A DNA stretch of 44,803 bases from an uncultured Bacteroidales bacterium (GTDB lineage: Bacteria; Bacteroidota; Bacteroidia; Bacteroidales; UBA932). The notes beneath the pieces are model-generated. The model saw nothing but the letters and a program-made list of their open reading frames with translations, searched no databases and was not told where the DNA came from. Both the position numbers and the translations under genes were made by a program. The DNA lies in NCBI GenBank assembly GCA_947168525.1, contig CAMVMG010000016.1:1-44803 (forward strand). The letters are read 5' to 3'. Below are positions 1 through 8,161 of the stretch, one piece after another; the first letter of the stretch is position 1; each line of letters opens with the position of its first letter.

Positions 1-100
1 TTTATTGAAAAAGGCTAAAAATATTTTCAACTTTTATTTGGATTTCAACTGGGAATCTCGATTTAACGGCCTAAAGTTAATCATTATCCGCCACTTGTCC

Positions 101-135
101 AAACGAAAGGCCCCCTGGAGCGAATCCAGAGGGCC
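101..135 (-). terminator. Rho-independent terminator of the rho-mnmE unit
   Basis: Read on the minus strand, 135-125 (GGCCCTCTGGA) pairs with 119-109 (TCCAGGGGGCC) around a 5-nt loop. There is one G-U wobble. The hairpin is followed by the T-rich run TTTCGTTT (108-101). It lies about 30 nt past the candidate small ORF after mnmE, so it probably ends that transcript. The wobble pair works only in the minus direction. Confidence 0.75.
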
Positions 136-163
136 TGATAGGTTCAGGTCTCAGTACCGGAGA

Positions 164-265
164 CTACGGCTCACCGCCACCGGCCGCGGCAGCGGCCCAC
201 TTGACTTCGGCCAGCATGGTGCCGGAAGCCTTGGCATGGGATTTGGTGATTACTTTGATAATCAA
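164..265 (-). CDS. Candidate 33-aa small protein directly after mnmE (TTG start)
   Basis: The mnmE stop TAG (266-268) is followed at once by TTG, which opens a 33-codon frame ending in TAG at 164-166. It is in the same frame as mnmE, so it could also be read by stop-codon readthrough. The predicted peptide starts MIIKVITKSHAKASG and ends AAAAAGGGEP: a basic, hydrophobic front followed by an Ala/Gly-rich end. Codons such as GCC, GGC, AAG and CTG match the neighbouring genes. A terminator follows about 30 nt later, so the frame is within the transcript. I do not recognise a family. MnmE itself ends normally in CIGK, so this is not a missing part of MnmE. It may be just a 3' UTR. Confidence 0.35.
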   Translation of the reverse strand: MIIKVITKSHAKASGTMLAEVKWAAAAAGGGEP

Positions 266-1681
266 CTACTTCCCGATGCAATGCTTCCTAAAGATATTGT
301 GCAGGATTTCTTCGGGATCCAGGAGGCCGGTGCCGAGGATGGCGTTGATGGAGGAGAGGCAGCGGCGAAGGTCTTCGGCCACCAGGTCGGAGGGGATGCC
401 GGCCGATAGGGAAGTGCGGCAGTCGCGCAGGGCCGATGCGGCCTGGACCAGGGCTTCGTAATGGCGCACATTGGTCACAAAGACGGAATCAGCATTGGGA
501 ATCAGGTCTTTTTCGGCCTCCTTCAAGGCCGATTTCAATTCCTGGACGCCGGAACCATCCCTGGCAGATAATTTGATTATAACAGCTTTATTTCCAGCAG
601 AAGAAACAAAGTTGTTTATTATGGTAACATTTTTGTTAACTCCCTCCGCATCCAACAAATCGGCCTTATTCAGCAGAAAATAGAGCTGTTGGGAGCAGAA
701 GTTTACGCGGGAACAGACAGACTCCAGCTGCGGCAGTAAAGAAGCTGTGGAATCCAGCATTCCCAGCACGATTTCGGCCTCCGAAAGCTTGCGGAAAGTG
801 CGGTCTATGCCCATCTTTTCCACTGTGTCGGAAGACTCGCGGATACCCGCCGTATCAATGAAGCGGAACAGGATACCGTCTATGTTCAGGACCTCCTCGA
901 TGGTGTCCCGGGTGGTACCGGCGATGTCCGAAACCAGCGCCCGGTCTTCCCCCAGAAGGGCATTAAGCAGGGTGCTCTTGCCGGCGTTGGCCGCGCCCAC
1001 GATGGCAACGGGAACACCATTTTTGATCAGATTGCCCTGGCGGAAAGAGGAAACCAGACGTTCCACGTGCTCCAAGGTTGTATCCAGAAGGGCTTCCAGC
1101 TGCTTCCGGTCGGCGAACTCCACGTCTTCCTCACTGAAGTCCAGCTCCAGTTCCAGCAGGGACGCCATCTCCAGAAGCTGCTCCCGAAGGGAAGCCAGTT
1201 CGGCCGAAAAGCCTCCCTTCAATTGGTTCATCGCCACCCGATGAGAAGCGGAAGTAGTGGATGAGATAACATCGGCAACCGCCTCGGCCTGAGCCAAGTC
1301 CATCTTCCCGTTCAGGAAAGCCCTGCGGGTGAATTCACCGGGCTCCGCGAAGCGGGCGCCGGCCCTGAGCAGCAGCCCCACCAGTTCTTGAACAATGTAG
1401 GACGATGCATGGGTCGATATCTCCACGGCATCCTCTCCGGTATAGCTGTGCGGCGCCCGGAACACGGAAACCAGGACCTCGTCCAACAGCACTCCATCCT
1501 TGAAAACTTTTCCGAAATGAATAGTATAAGCAGCCGATTCAAAAACGGTTCCGCTGGCTAATTGAACCACAGCATCAGTTATCCGGAAGGCTTCCGGACC
1601 GCTCAGGCGAACGATGGAAATTGCTCCGGTCCCAGGAATGGTGGCCGGAGCAACGATGGTGTCTGCGTACAGATTCTTCAC
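266..1681 (-). CDS. mnmE: tRNA uridine-5-carboxymethylaminomethyl(34) synthesis GTPase MnmE
   Basis: MnmE, with MnmG, modifies the wobble uridine (U34) of certain tRNAs in the cytoplasm, using GTP and a tetrahydrofolate-derived carbon. The 471-aa length fits the family (about 450-460 aa). The N-terminal folate-binding domain (about 1-120) is followed by helices and an inserted G domain. Visible motifs are the P-loop GAANAGKST (229-237), the DIAGTTRD switch (252-259), DTAGIRES (276-283), NKAD (338-341) and the invariant C-terminal CIGK. The ATG at 1681 gives the expected N-terminus (MKNLYADTIVAPAT). It lies 8 nt downstream of the rho stop codon, so the two are probably co-transcribed. Identification is secure. 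Confidence 0.97.
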   Translation of the reverse strand: MKNLYADTIVAPATIPGTGAISIVRLSGPEAFRITDAVVQLASGTVFESAAYTIHFGKVFKDGVLLDEVLVSVFRAPHSYTGEDAVEISTHASSYIVQELVGLLLRAGARFAEPGEFTRRAFLNGKMDLAQAEAVADVISSTTSASHRVAMNQLKGGFSAELASLREQLLEMASLLELELDFSEEDVEFADRKQLEALLDTTLEHVERLVSSFRQGNLIKNGVPVAIVGAANAGKSTLLNALLGEDRALVSDIAGTTRDTIEEVLNIDGILFRFIDTAGIRESSDTVEKMGIDRTFRKLSEAEIVLGMLDSTASLLPQLESVCSRVNFCSQQLYFLLNKADLLDAEGVNKNVTIINNFVSSAGNKAVIIKLSARDGSGVQELKSALKEAEKDLIPNADSVFVTNVRHYEALVQAASALRDCRTSLSAGIPSDLVAEDLRRCLSSINAILGTGLLDPEEILHNIFRKHCIGK

Positions 1682-1689
1682 TTCGTTTA

Positions 1690-3531
1690 TCAGTCGTATC
1701 TGCCGAACTTGGACATGTTGTCTATGAGGTCCTTGTTGGTCTTGAATTCGTCCATGTGCTGCAGCATCCAGTTCATGGCCTCTACCGGGTTCATGTCCGA
1801 CAGGAGCTTCCGGAGAATCCAGATGCGGTTGTTAGTATAAGGGTCGTACAACAGGTCGTCCCGGCGGGTGCTCGAGAGCACCAGGTTCACGGCCGGGAAG
1901 ATGCGTTTGTTGGAGAGGTTGCGGTCCAGCTGCAGCTCCATGTTGCCGGTACCCTTGAATTCCTCGAAGATGACGTCGTCCATCTTGGAGCCCGTTTCCG
2001 TAAGGGCGGTGGCCAGGATGGTGAGCGAGCCGCCGTTCTCTATGTTACGGGCGGCGCCGAAGAAGCGCTTGGGCTTCTGAAGGGCATTGGCATCCACACC
2101 GCCGGTGAGCACCTTGCCGGAAGCCGGCTGGACGGTGTTGTACGCGCGGGCCAGGCGGGTGATGGAATCCAGCAGGATAACCACGTCGTGGCCGCATTCC
2201 ACCAGGCGGCGGGCCTTGTCCAGAACCATGTTGGCCACCTTTACGTGATGCTCTGCCGGCTCGTCGAAGGTGGAAGCAACCACCTCCGCCTTGACGCTGC
2301 GCTGCATATCCGTTACCTCTTCCGGACGTTCGTCCACCAGAAGGATGATCTCGTACACCTCCGGATGGTTGTCGGCGATGGCATTGGCGATGGCCTTCAG
2401 GAGCATGGTTTTACCGGTCTTGGGCTGCGCCACGATGAGGCCGCGCTGTCCCTTGCCGATGGGCGTGAACATATCCACCACGCGGATGGACTGGTCTTTC
2501 TCATGCCCATGTCCCAGCAGATTGAATTTCTCCGTGGGGAACAGGGGAGTGAGGAAGTCGAACGGGACACGGTCCCGCACGAAGTCCGGGGTACGGCCGT
2601 TGATATAGTTGATCTTGACCAGTGGGAAGTACTTGTCTCCTTCGCGCGGAGGACGGATTTCGCCGGTGACGGTGTCTCCATTCTTGAGCGCATTTTGCTT
2701 GATCTGCTGCTGGGAAACGTAGATATCGTCCGGGGAATTCAGATAATTATAGTCCGATGAGCGCAGGAAGCCATAGCCGTCCGGCATAATCTCCAGCACG
2801 CCGGTAGCCACCACGGAGCCTTCGAATTCGATCCGAGGCTTGGGCTGCGGACGCTGCTGTTGCTGTTGTTGCTGCTGTTGCTGCTGTTGCTGTTTCCGGG
2901 GCTTTTCCGGCTGCTGCTGGGCGGCGTCGGACTTAAGGTCGTCGAAAAGGTCGTGGATAAACTGTTTGCCATCTACCTCGGGGGCGGCGGGAGCCTTCTG
3001 GTCTTTCGGGGCTTCCTGGGGCTGCACAGCTTCTGCGGCAGGCGCTGCCGAAGGAGCCTGTTCCGCCGGCTTGGCGCCTTTGGCCTTGCGGCCGCGCTTC
3101 CGGTTGTCGGCCGCGGGCTTTTCCTGGGCCTCGGAGGCTTCTGCCGCGGGCTTGGGAGCAACCTCCGTAGCCTCTTCCTTCGGGGCCGGCTCGGCCGGTT
3201 TAGGGGCCGTTTCCGGGGCTGCCTGCTTCTTGCGGCGGCCGCCCTTCTTTTCGGCGGCGGGCTTTTCCGCTACGGCCTCTGCCGCGGGTGCCGCAGGTTC
3301 CGCCTTGGCGGCGGCAGGAGCGGCCTCGTTCTTGCGGGGACGGCCGCGCTTCTTGGGTTTCTCTGCCGAGGCTGCGGGCTTAAGCGATTCAATCACAGCT
3401 TCCTTATCCAAAACGGCAAAACCAAGCGCTGCTCTGTCCATCTTCTTGGTTCCTTTTATTTCGAGTGATTCTGCAAGTGACCTGAGCTGGTCTTCGCTCA
3501 TGGCATCGAGTTCAAAAATACTATGGGGCAT
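1690..3531 (-). CDS. rho: Transcription termination factor Rho with long disordered insert
   Basis: Rho is a hexameric RNA-dependent ATPase that ends transcription. The start is ATG 3531 ([11 protein letters not shown]); in-frame sequence further upstream is not Rho-like and would cross the promoter. The 613 aa comprise a Rho_N helical domain (about 1-48), a low-complexity insert rich in Ala, Pro, Lys and Glu (about 50-235) that ends in 13 consecutive Gln (214-226), an RNA-binding cold-shock-like domain (about 236-310), and the ATPase core with Walker A QPKTGKT (369-375), Walker B DVVILLDS (449-456) and the [20 protein letters not shown] block. E. coli Rho is 419 aa; the excess is the insert. 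Long disordered inserts are known in Bacteroidota Rho, and in Bacteroides thetaiotaomicron one supports phase separation. Here the same role is an inference. Confidence 0.97.
   Translation of the reverse strand: MPHSIFELDAMSEDQLRSLAESLEIKGTKKMDRAALGFAVLDKEAVIESLKPAASAEKPKKRGRPRKNEAAPAAAKAEPAAPAAEAVAEKPAAEKKGGRRKKQAAPETAPKPAEPAPKEEATEVAPKPAAEASEAQEKPAADNRKRGRKAKGAKPAEQAPSAAPAAEAVQPQEAPKDQKAPAAPEVDGKQFIHDLFDDLKSDAAQQQPEKPRKQQQQQQQQQQQQQRPQPKPRIEFEGSVVATGVLEIMPDGYGFLRSSDYNYLNSPDDIYVSQQQIKQNALKNGDTVTGEIRPPREGDKYFPLVKINYINGRTPDFVRDRVPFDFLTPLFPTEKFNLLGHGHEKDQSIRVVDMFTPIGKGQRGLIVAQPKTGKTMLLKAIANAIADNHPEVYEIILLVDERPEEVTDMQRSVKAEVVASTFDEPAEHHVKVANMVLDKARRLVECGHDVVILLDSITRLARAYNTVQPASGKVLTGGVDANALQKPKRFFGAARNIENGGSLTILATALTETGSKMDDVIFEEFKGTGNMELQLDRNLSNKRIFPAVNLVLSSTRRDDLLYDPYTNNRIWILRKLLSDMNPVEAMNWMLQHMDEFKTNKDLIDNMSKFGRYD
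2854..2892 (-). repeat. CAG/CAA repeat encoding 13 glutamines in Rho
   Basis: Thirteen consecutive Gln codons, mixed CAG and CAA, lie just before the RNA-binding domain of Rho (residues 214-226). Further Gln-rich patches flank them. The mixed codons make simple slippage less likely than in a pure repeat, but the tract could still vary in length between strains. Confidence 0.9.
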
Positions 3532-3580
3532 AATTGAGAAAATATGTCTAAAAGAAGGTATTCCGACCGAAATACCGCCA

Positions 3581-3611
3581 CAAAGATACACAATTTTCTG
3601 AATATCACAAA
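3581..3611 (-). promoter_or_regulatory. rho promoter (TTTG-N19-TATCTTTG)
   Basis: On the minus strand, TTTG (3611-3608), a 19-bp spacer and TATCTTTG (3588-3581) match the Bacteroidota sigma consensus exactly. It is 49 nt upstream of the rho ATG. The -33 box is made from the last T residues of the lptD terminator. Confidence 0.8.
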
Positions 3612-3630
3612 AAAAGCGGTGAATCACCGC
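3609..3630 (-). terminator. Rho-independent terminator of lptD
   Basis: Directly after the lptD stop (3635-3633), the minus strand reads GCGGTGATTCACCGC (3630-3616), a 6-bp GC-rich stem with a 3-nt loop. A run of seven to eight T follows. This separates lptD from rho. Confidence 0.85.
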
Positions 3631-3632
3631 CG

Positions 3633-6600
3633 TTATCGCAGCATATTGTCCATGTAGCTCTCGCTCTTTTTGAAGCGGAGAAGGTCGGCCAGGGCCGACG
3701 CATTGGCGGCGATACGGAAACTGTACGATTTCCACTGGCCCATCGGCACCCAGGAGAAGGCGATGTTGAAGCAGTGGAGGTCGTAGGTGGCGCTGATCTG
3801 CGTGGTGGTGAGCTTCATGGCCATGATGTCGAAACCGGAGGTGACGGTAATGTTCATCCGCGGGGTGAGTTTGAGGTTTCCGCTCAGGTTCAGTGTCTGG
3901 GTGAAGCGCTTGTTCTCCTGCAGGGTCTGGGTGGCACTCTGGTAGCTGTAGGACTTGGAATAACTGAAAGAATAGCTCAGGTTGATGGACCAGGGTGCGT
4001 TGGGATTCATATAATAGACGTAACCGCCGGGAATATACTCGCCGGTGACGGGATGGTAGTAGATCCGCTGGTAGGAGTTGGCGTCGGCCGTGGAAACGCC
4101 GCCCCCGCCGCCCTGCGTCTTGGTGCCGTCGTTTCCGTTGATGCTGCCCTTTCCGTTAAAGCCGATGGAGGCCGACAGGGAAGCGTTGATCAGCCGGGCG
4201 GGCACGCCGGTGGCCACGACGTTGAACTTGTTGATTCGCTGGCCCCGCTCGTTGATGGCATACGGGTCGAAGTTCATGTTTCCGCTGAGGTTGAGCTTGT
4301 TGAACAGATTGGTCGACGCCGTGACGCCGATATTCTGCATCCCCAGGGAATCTGCCAGGAAGTTATAGCTGGTATTGATGTTCAGCTGGTCCAGCAACTT
4401 GAGCTTCTTGGAGCCGGTGCCGGTGGTGTCGGCCCGGTCCCGCACCTTGGCCTCGAAGTTGTTGCCGATGGACAGGGACACCGTTCCCGTCTTCCCCCTT
4501 CCGGGTGGAGTGACATTGTTGTGGTTGCCGGTGATTGTATAGATGTTATACCACGTTTCCTGATGGTAGGAGCCGTTTTTGTCGTAATAGGGTTCCAGCG
4601 TACGCCAGCCGTTGAAGGCCGTGCCCTTTTCCGGAGAGAAGTTGAGCGAGACCGTCGGCGTAATCACATGCCGGATGGCCTGGACGGCCCGGTGCTTCCC
4701 GAAGTTGAACATGCCGTAGATCCGCGTGGACATGGACAGGCTGCCGGAGTAATTGTGTGTCATGCCGAAGTGGTTGAAGGCCGTTCCCGGATCTGTCACC
4801 ATCTTCTGCGCCCACACCGGATTCCCTTCCTTGTCGGTGACCATGATGGGATTGCCCTCGCTGTCCACCTCGTTCTCCAGATACTGGCTGCCGCTGGAGA
4901 ACATCCAGTTCATGCCATAATTCACAGAGGGCGTGACATTGATGTACTTGAGCAGGGTGAAGGACGGCAGGCCAATCTGGAAATTATGCGACATGCCGTT
5001 GGTGAGCCGGTTTAGCGCTTTCACGCCCAGCGAGTCCCCGAACTCCTTTACACGGTACTCGTTGCCGTTGGCGTCCATTTCCCACACGTGCTGTCCGTCC
5101 GGGGTGAGCACGTAGTCCTGCATATCCCGCATCTTGAAGTTAATCTTGTTCTGGAAAGAGGTGGAATAGCCGAAGGAAATCTTCTCGTAGGCCTTTTCCT
5201 TGCCCACCCGGTTCTTCTGCTTGAACGGATAGAAGCGGGTGACGGAGAAGGTGACGTTGGGCAGCGTGAAGGTGTAGCTGGAGTCCCTGGAATTCTGGCT
5301 GTGCAGGGCGTTTACGCTCAAGTTGAACTTGCCGTCCCAGTTCCGCGTATAGGAGATGGAGGAACTGATCTGGTTTTGCTGGGCCTCCGTCACGCTGCGG
5401 GCGTTGTACTTGTTGTTGGACGGGGAGGAGAAATTGACCGATGCGCTGAAGGTGGAGCCCGGACGGGCTTTGGGATCCTGCGAGTGGGACCAGCGGAAGC
5501 CGAAGTTGCGCGACTGGGCGAAGTCCGTGCTGCCCCGCTCACCGGTTTGGTCGTTGGAGAAGGTGAGGGCCAGGGAACCGTTGAACTTGTAGTTCACCTT
5601 GTAACGGGAGTTGAGATCCACGGCCCAGGAGCCCAGGGTATAATAGTCTCCCGTAAGGGAAATGTCCAGATAATCGCCAATCACAAAGTACATGCCCGCA
5701 TCCCGCATATAGAATCCGCGAGCCTGTTCCTCGCCGAAGGAGGGCATCAGCAGGCCGGTTGCCCGGGTGGGTTTTTCCGGGACGAAGCCGAACGGCAGGC
5801 CGATGGGGACCGGCACGCCGGCGACCACGGGCCAGGCCGGGCCGAATACCGTTTTCTGCGACGGCTTTGTGACCACCTTGGCCAGCGACAGCCGCAGGTA
5901 ATAGTGGGGCTCTTCCAGGTCACACACGGTGTACATGCCGTTTTCCATGTTGATGGAATTGTCCGGCATCATCTTGATGTTCTGGCCCTGCAGGATGCCT
6001 TCGGCCTCTTTGGTGACCATGTTCACGATGCGGGCCTTTCTGGAAGAGAAGTTATAATAGACCTCGTCCATCTTGTAAGTCTGCTTGCCCTGGGTCATTT
6101 CCGGAAGGCCGGTCCACTCGCCGGTGAGCGTATCCTGCTGGCCGCGGGCATAGACCGTGTTGGTGGCCATGTCAAAGCGGATGTAGTCCGCCGTGAGTTT
6201 CATGTCCTGGTACGAGACGGTGGCGCCGCCATAATAATAAATGAGGCGCCGTCCATTGGAAAAATCCGTGATGATGGAATCCTGGGCCGTGGTGAAGGCG
6301 GGACGGTCCAGCGAACTCTTGTCCAGCAGGTTCAGCGAATCCTGCTGCACCTTGGCCAGGGAATCTGCCCGGAAGGTGGAATCCAGCGCGTGAGAGAGGG
6401 AATCCTGCAGGGCGCCGTGCGTTGTATCCTCCGACTCAGCCTTCAGGGAATCCGGCAATTTGGCCGATACGGAATCTTTGAGGCGCTCCCGGAGGGTGTC
6501 TTTCTGCAGGCGGGGAAGGGTGGTGTCACGGAGCCGGGAAACGGCGCTACGGAAGGCCGCCACCGCCGCGGCATTGTCTTTGCCAGCGGTGTATCCCAGA

Positions 6601-6686
6601 GGAAGTTTACGGGCACCGGCCAGGACTCCCGTTGCCATCAACAGGGTCAGGGCCAGACCTATAAAATGTATAAACTTCCTTGTCAT
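3633..6686 (-). CDS. lptD: LPS-assembly outer-membrane protein LptD
   Basis: LptD forms the outer-membrane barrel that places lipopolysaccharide or lipooligosaccharide on the cell surface. The ATG at 6686 starts a clear signal peptide ([10 protein letters not shown]...ATGVLAG); upstream in-frame codons overlap the promoter and look random. The product is 1017 aa. After the signal there is a low-complexity Ser/Asp/Leu region (about 50-130), then an OstA/LptA-like jellyroll ([20 protein letters not shown], about 150-290), and then a long barrel with alternating aromatic strands and the conserved [20 protein letters not shown] block near 290-310. It is a single-gene unit with its own promoter and terminator. 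It diverges from the amidase gene. The barrel and OstA parts are firm; the low-complexity linker has no assigned role. Confidence 0.9.
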   Translation of the reverse strand: MTRKFIHFIGLALTLLMATGVLAGARKLPLGYTAGKDNAAAVAAFRSAVSRLRDTTLPRLQKDTLRERLKDSVSAKLPDSLKAESEDTTHGALQDSLSHALDSTFRADSLAKVQQDSLNLLDKSSLDRPAFTTAQDSIITDFSNGRRLIYYYGGATVSYQDMKLTADYIRFDMATNTVYARGQQDTLTGEWTGLPEMTQGKQTYKMDEVYYNFSSRKARIVNMVTKEAEGILQGQNIKMMPDNSINMENGMYTVCDLEEPHYYLRLSLAKVVTKPSQKTVFGPAWPVVAGVPVPIGLPFGFVPEKPTRATGLLMPSFGEEQARGFYMRDAGMYFVIGDYLDISLTGDYYTLGSWAVDLNSRYKVNYKFNGSLALTFSNDQTGERGSTDFAQSRNFGFRWSHSQDPKARPGSTFSASVNFSSPSNNKYNARSVTEAQQNQISSSISYTRNWDGKFNLSVNALHSQNSRDSSYTFTLPNVTFSVTRFYPFKQKNRVGKEKAYEKISFGYSTSFQNKINFKMRDMQDYVLTPDGQHVWEMDANGNEYRVKEFGDSLGVKALNRLTNGMSHNFQIGLPSFTLLKYINVTPSVNYGMNWMFSSGSQYLENEVDSEGNPIMVTDKEGNPVWAQKMVTDPGTAFNHFGMTHNYSGSLSMSTRIYGMFNFGKHRAVQAIRHVITPTVSLNFSPEKGTAFNGWRTLEPYYDKNGSYHQETWYNIYTITGNHNNVTPPGRGKTGTVSLSIGNNFEAKVRDRADTTGTGSKKLKLLDQLNINTSYNFLADSLGMQNIGVTASTNLFNKLNLSGNMNFDPYAINERGQRINKFNVVATGVPARLINASLSASIGFNGKGSINGNDGTKTQGGGGGVSTADANSYQRIYYHPVTGEYIPGGYVYYMNPNAPWSINLSYSFSYSKSYSYQSATQTLQENKRFTQTLNLSGNLKLTPRMNITVTSGFDIMAMKLTTTQISATYDLHCFNIAFSWVPMGQWKSYSFRIAANASALADLLRFKKSESYMDNMLR

Positions 6687-6708
6687 TCCGTAATTTTTGC
6701 TAAATTTG
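6679..6708 (+). promoter_or_regulatory. Possible promoter of the amidase gene
   Basis: TAAATTTG (6701-6708) fits the -7 consensus TAnnTTTG. CTTG (6679-6682) with an 18-bp spacer is a weak -33 box. The leader to the amidase ATG would be 60 nt. It overlaps the start region of the divergent lptD gene. Confidence 0.5.
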
Positions 6709-6725
6709 TGCAAAAATATAAGGTA

Positions 6726-6756
6726 CAAAAATACGATATATTCCACAAATTTCAAA
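6726..6756 (-). promoter_or_regulatory. lptD promoter (TTTG-N19-TATTTTTG)
   Basis: On the minus strand, TTTG (6756-6753), a 19-bp spacer and TATTTTTG (6733-6726) match the Bacteroidota consensus. The leader is 39 nt. The site lies inside the predicted 5' leader of the divergent amidase gene. Confidence 0.75.
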
Positions 6757-6768
6757 ACAGAAGCCGCC

Positions 6769-7872
6769 ATGAAGCTGTCTTTCCGTCCAGTTCTCGCCGT
6801 TCTTGCCGCACTCTTCCTTACAATCCCCGTGCCTGCCCAGAATAGCAGTGAGGGCGCTTCGGTGAAACTCCGTACCGTCGTAATCGACCCCGGCCACGGT
6901 GGAAAAGACGCTGGCTGCGTAAGCCGGGACAAGAAGACCTACGAGAAAAACATCACCCTGGACATCGGCAAAAAACTGGCGGAAAAAATCCGGGCCGCCT
7001 ACCCGGACGTGACGGTGAAGATGACCCGGGACGACGACACCTTCGTGGAACTGGAAAACCGCGCCGTCATTGCCAACAAAGCCAATGCCAACCTGTTCAT
7101 CTCCATCCACGTGAATTCCGTGGAGAAGGGGACCACGGCCAACGGCTACTCCATCCACTGTCTCGGGCAGTCGGCCCAGCGCGGGAACGACCTCTTCTCC
7201 AAGAACCTGGACCTGGTCAAGCGGGAAAACGCCGTGATCATGCTGGAAGACAATTACGAGGCCCGCTACCAGGGATTCGACCCGGAAGACCCGCAGTCCT
7301 ATATCATTTTCAACCTGATGCAGAACGCCCACCTGGCCGGCAGTCTCACCTTTGCCGACGACGTAGCCAAGGCCATGGGCAGCAGCCCCATCAAAAATAG
7401 CCGCGGCATCCACCAGGACCCGTTCTGGGTGCTCTGGCGCACCGCCATGCCTTCCGTGCTGATAGAAGTGGGGTTCATCACCAACCCGGACGACCTGGCC
7501 ACCATGCGCTCGGAAAAGGGAAGGAGCGGCATTGCCGACAACCTGTTCAAAGCTTTTGCGGCCTTTAAGGCCCGGTACGACGGAACGGCCCCCGAGACAG
7601 CGGCACCGGCGGCCCAGGCAGAACCCGTCGCCAAGGACGGCCCGCTCTACGGCACCCAGATCCTGGCCACCGGAAAACAGTTGAGCCTGTCAGACCCTTT
7701 TTTCAAAGGATATAAGCCGGTTGAGGTAAAAAGCGGAAAACTGTACAAGTATATTGTGGAAACTTCTTCCTCCCTGAAAGAAGCCAAAGCAAAATATACG
7801 GAGGTCCAGAAAAAATACCCGGATGCCTATCTGGTGAAAATCCAGGACGGAGCCACCTCTCCCGTTCGATGA
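6769..7872 (+). CDS. Periplasmic N-acetylmuramoyl-L-alanine amidase (Amidase_3) with SPOR-like tail
   Basis: This zinc amidase cuts the bond between MurNAc and L-Ala in peptidoglycan and typically works in cell separation. The ATG at 6769 gives a signal peptide ending VPAQ (residue 24). The Amidase_3 domain (about 34-265) shows IDPGHGG with zinc ligand His43, Glu59, ISIHVNS with a second His, and LIEVGF with the catalytic Glu. The 367-aa protein ends in about 75 residues (YGTQILATGKQLSLSDPFF...) that resemble a SPOR peptidoglycan-binding domain, which would direct it to the septum. No partner gene is adjacent; it diverges from lptD. In-frame sequence before the ATG is AT-rich and contains promoter boxes, so longer starts were rejected. 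The catalytic call is firm; the SPOR call is moderate. Confidence 0.92.
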   Translation: MKLSFRPVLAVLAALFLTIPVPAQNSSEGASVKLRTVVIDPGHGGKDAGCVSRDKKTYEKNITLDIGKKLAEKIRAAYPDVTVKMTRDDDTFVELENRAVIANKANANLFISIHVNSVEKGTTANGYSIHCLGQSAQRGNDLFSKNLDLVKRENAVIMLEDNYEARYQGFDPEDPQSYIIFNLMQNAHLAGSLTFADDVAKAMGSSPIKNSRGIHQDPFWVLWRTAMPSVLIEVGFITNPDDLATMRSEKGRSGIADNLFKAFAAFKARYDGTAPETAAPAAQAEPVAKDGPLYGTQILATGKQLSLSDPFFKGYKPVEVKSGKLYKYIVETSSSLKEAKAKYTEVQKKYPDAYLVKIQDGATSPVR

Positions 7873-7952
7873 TTTTTGCCATCTGGTGGGGCTGGAAGCG
7901 GGGAAAAACGCCTATTGGCTAATTTATAACTTTTCCAAACAAGAAAATATGT

Positions 7953-7975
7953 TATCCTGAAATTTAAGCAGGATA
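7953..7975. repeat. Perfect inverted repeat upstream of dnaA
   Basis: TATCCTG (7953-7959) and CAGGATA (7969-7975) are separated by 9 nt. No T-run follows, so it is not a clear terminator. One arm overlaps the DnaA-box-like TTATCCTGA. It may be a protein-binding site. Confidence 0.5.
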
Positions 7976-8082
7976 TATGCGCGTAAACAATTGATTTACA
8001 GTATATAAATAAAAAGTCAAATTTCCGTCTCCGGCTGTATTATACTAAACATAAATATTTTTATTTGCAATAGGAAAAACAT

Positions 8083-8113
8083 TTTTTTATCATTTTTTTT
8101 TCCTCCAATTTTG
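8083..8113 (+). promoter_or_regulatory. Possible dnaA promoter
   Basis: CAATTTTG (8106-8113) matches the -7 consensus at all but the first base. TTTT lies 19 bp upstream in the -33 position. The leader would be 48 nt. This is the best candidate in the gap but is not a perfect match. Confidence 0.4.
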
Positions 8114-8161
8114 CATCTGCGAACAAGAATCAAACACAACTAAAAGCCGAGACCTATCCTA

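Larger units (their letters stand above)
7873..8161. other. AT-rich dnaA upstream region
   Basis: This 289-bp gap has no credible gene. It is much more AT-rich than its surroundings, with T and A tracts at 8050-8110. It contains one perfect 7-bp inverted repeat (7953-7975) and a possible dnaA promoter. I see only a single DnaA-box-like site (TTATCCTGA, 7952-7960, 7 of 9 matches to TTATCCACA), so it does not look like a full replication origin. Confidence 0.5.

Noticed and set aside
2840..3601. Long plus-strand ORF with a poly-Cys or poly-Leu run
   Set aside because: It is the antisense of the Gln/Ala/Pro-rich insert of rho. The poly-Cys and poly-Leu runs are the reverse of CAG/CAA repeats, and no homology is recognisable.
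3532..3735. Longer N-terminus for Rho (681 aa)
   Set aside because: The extension would read through the rho promoter, the lptD terminator and part of lptD, and lacks family similarity.
5088..6845. 585-codon plus-strand ORF
   Set aside because: It is antisense to lptD. In GC-rich coding DNA such shadow frames are common, and it crosses the lptD promoter and start.
7873..8161. Replication origin upstream of dnaA
   Set aside because: I find only one weak DnaA-box-like site and no cluster of boxes or repeated 13-mers. The AT-rich sequence alone is not enough.
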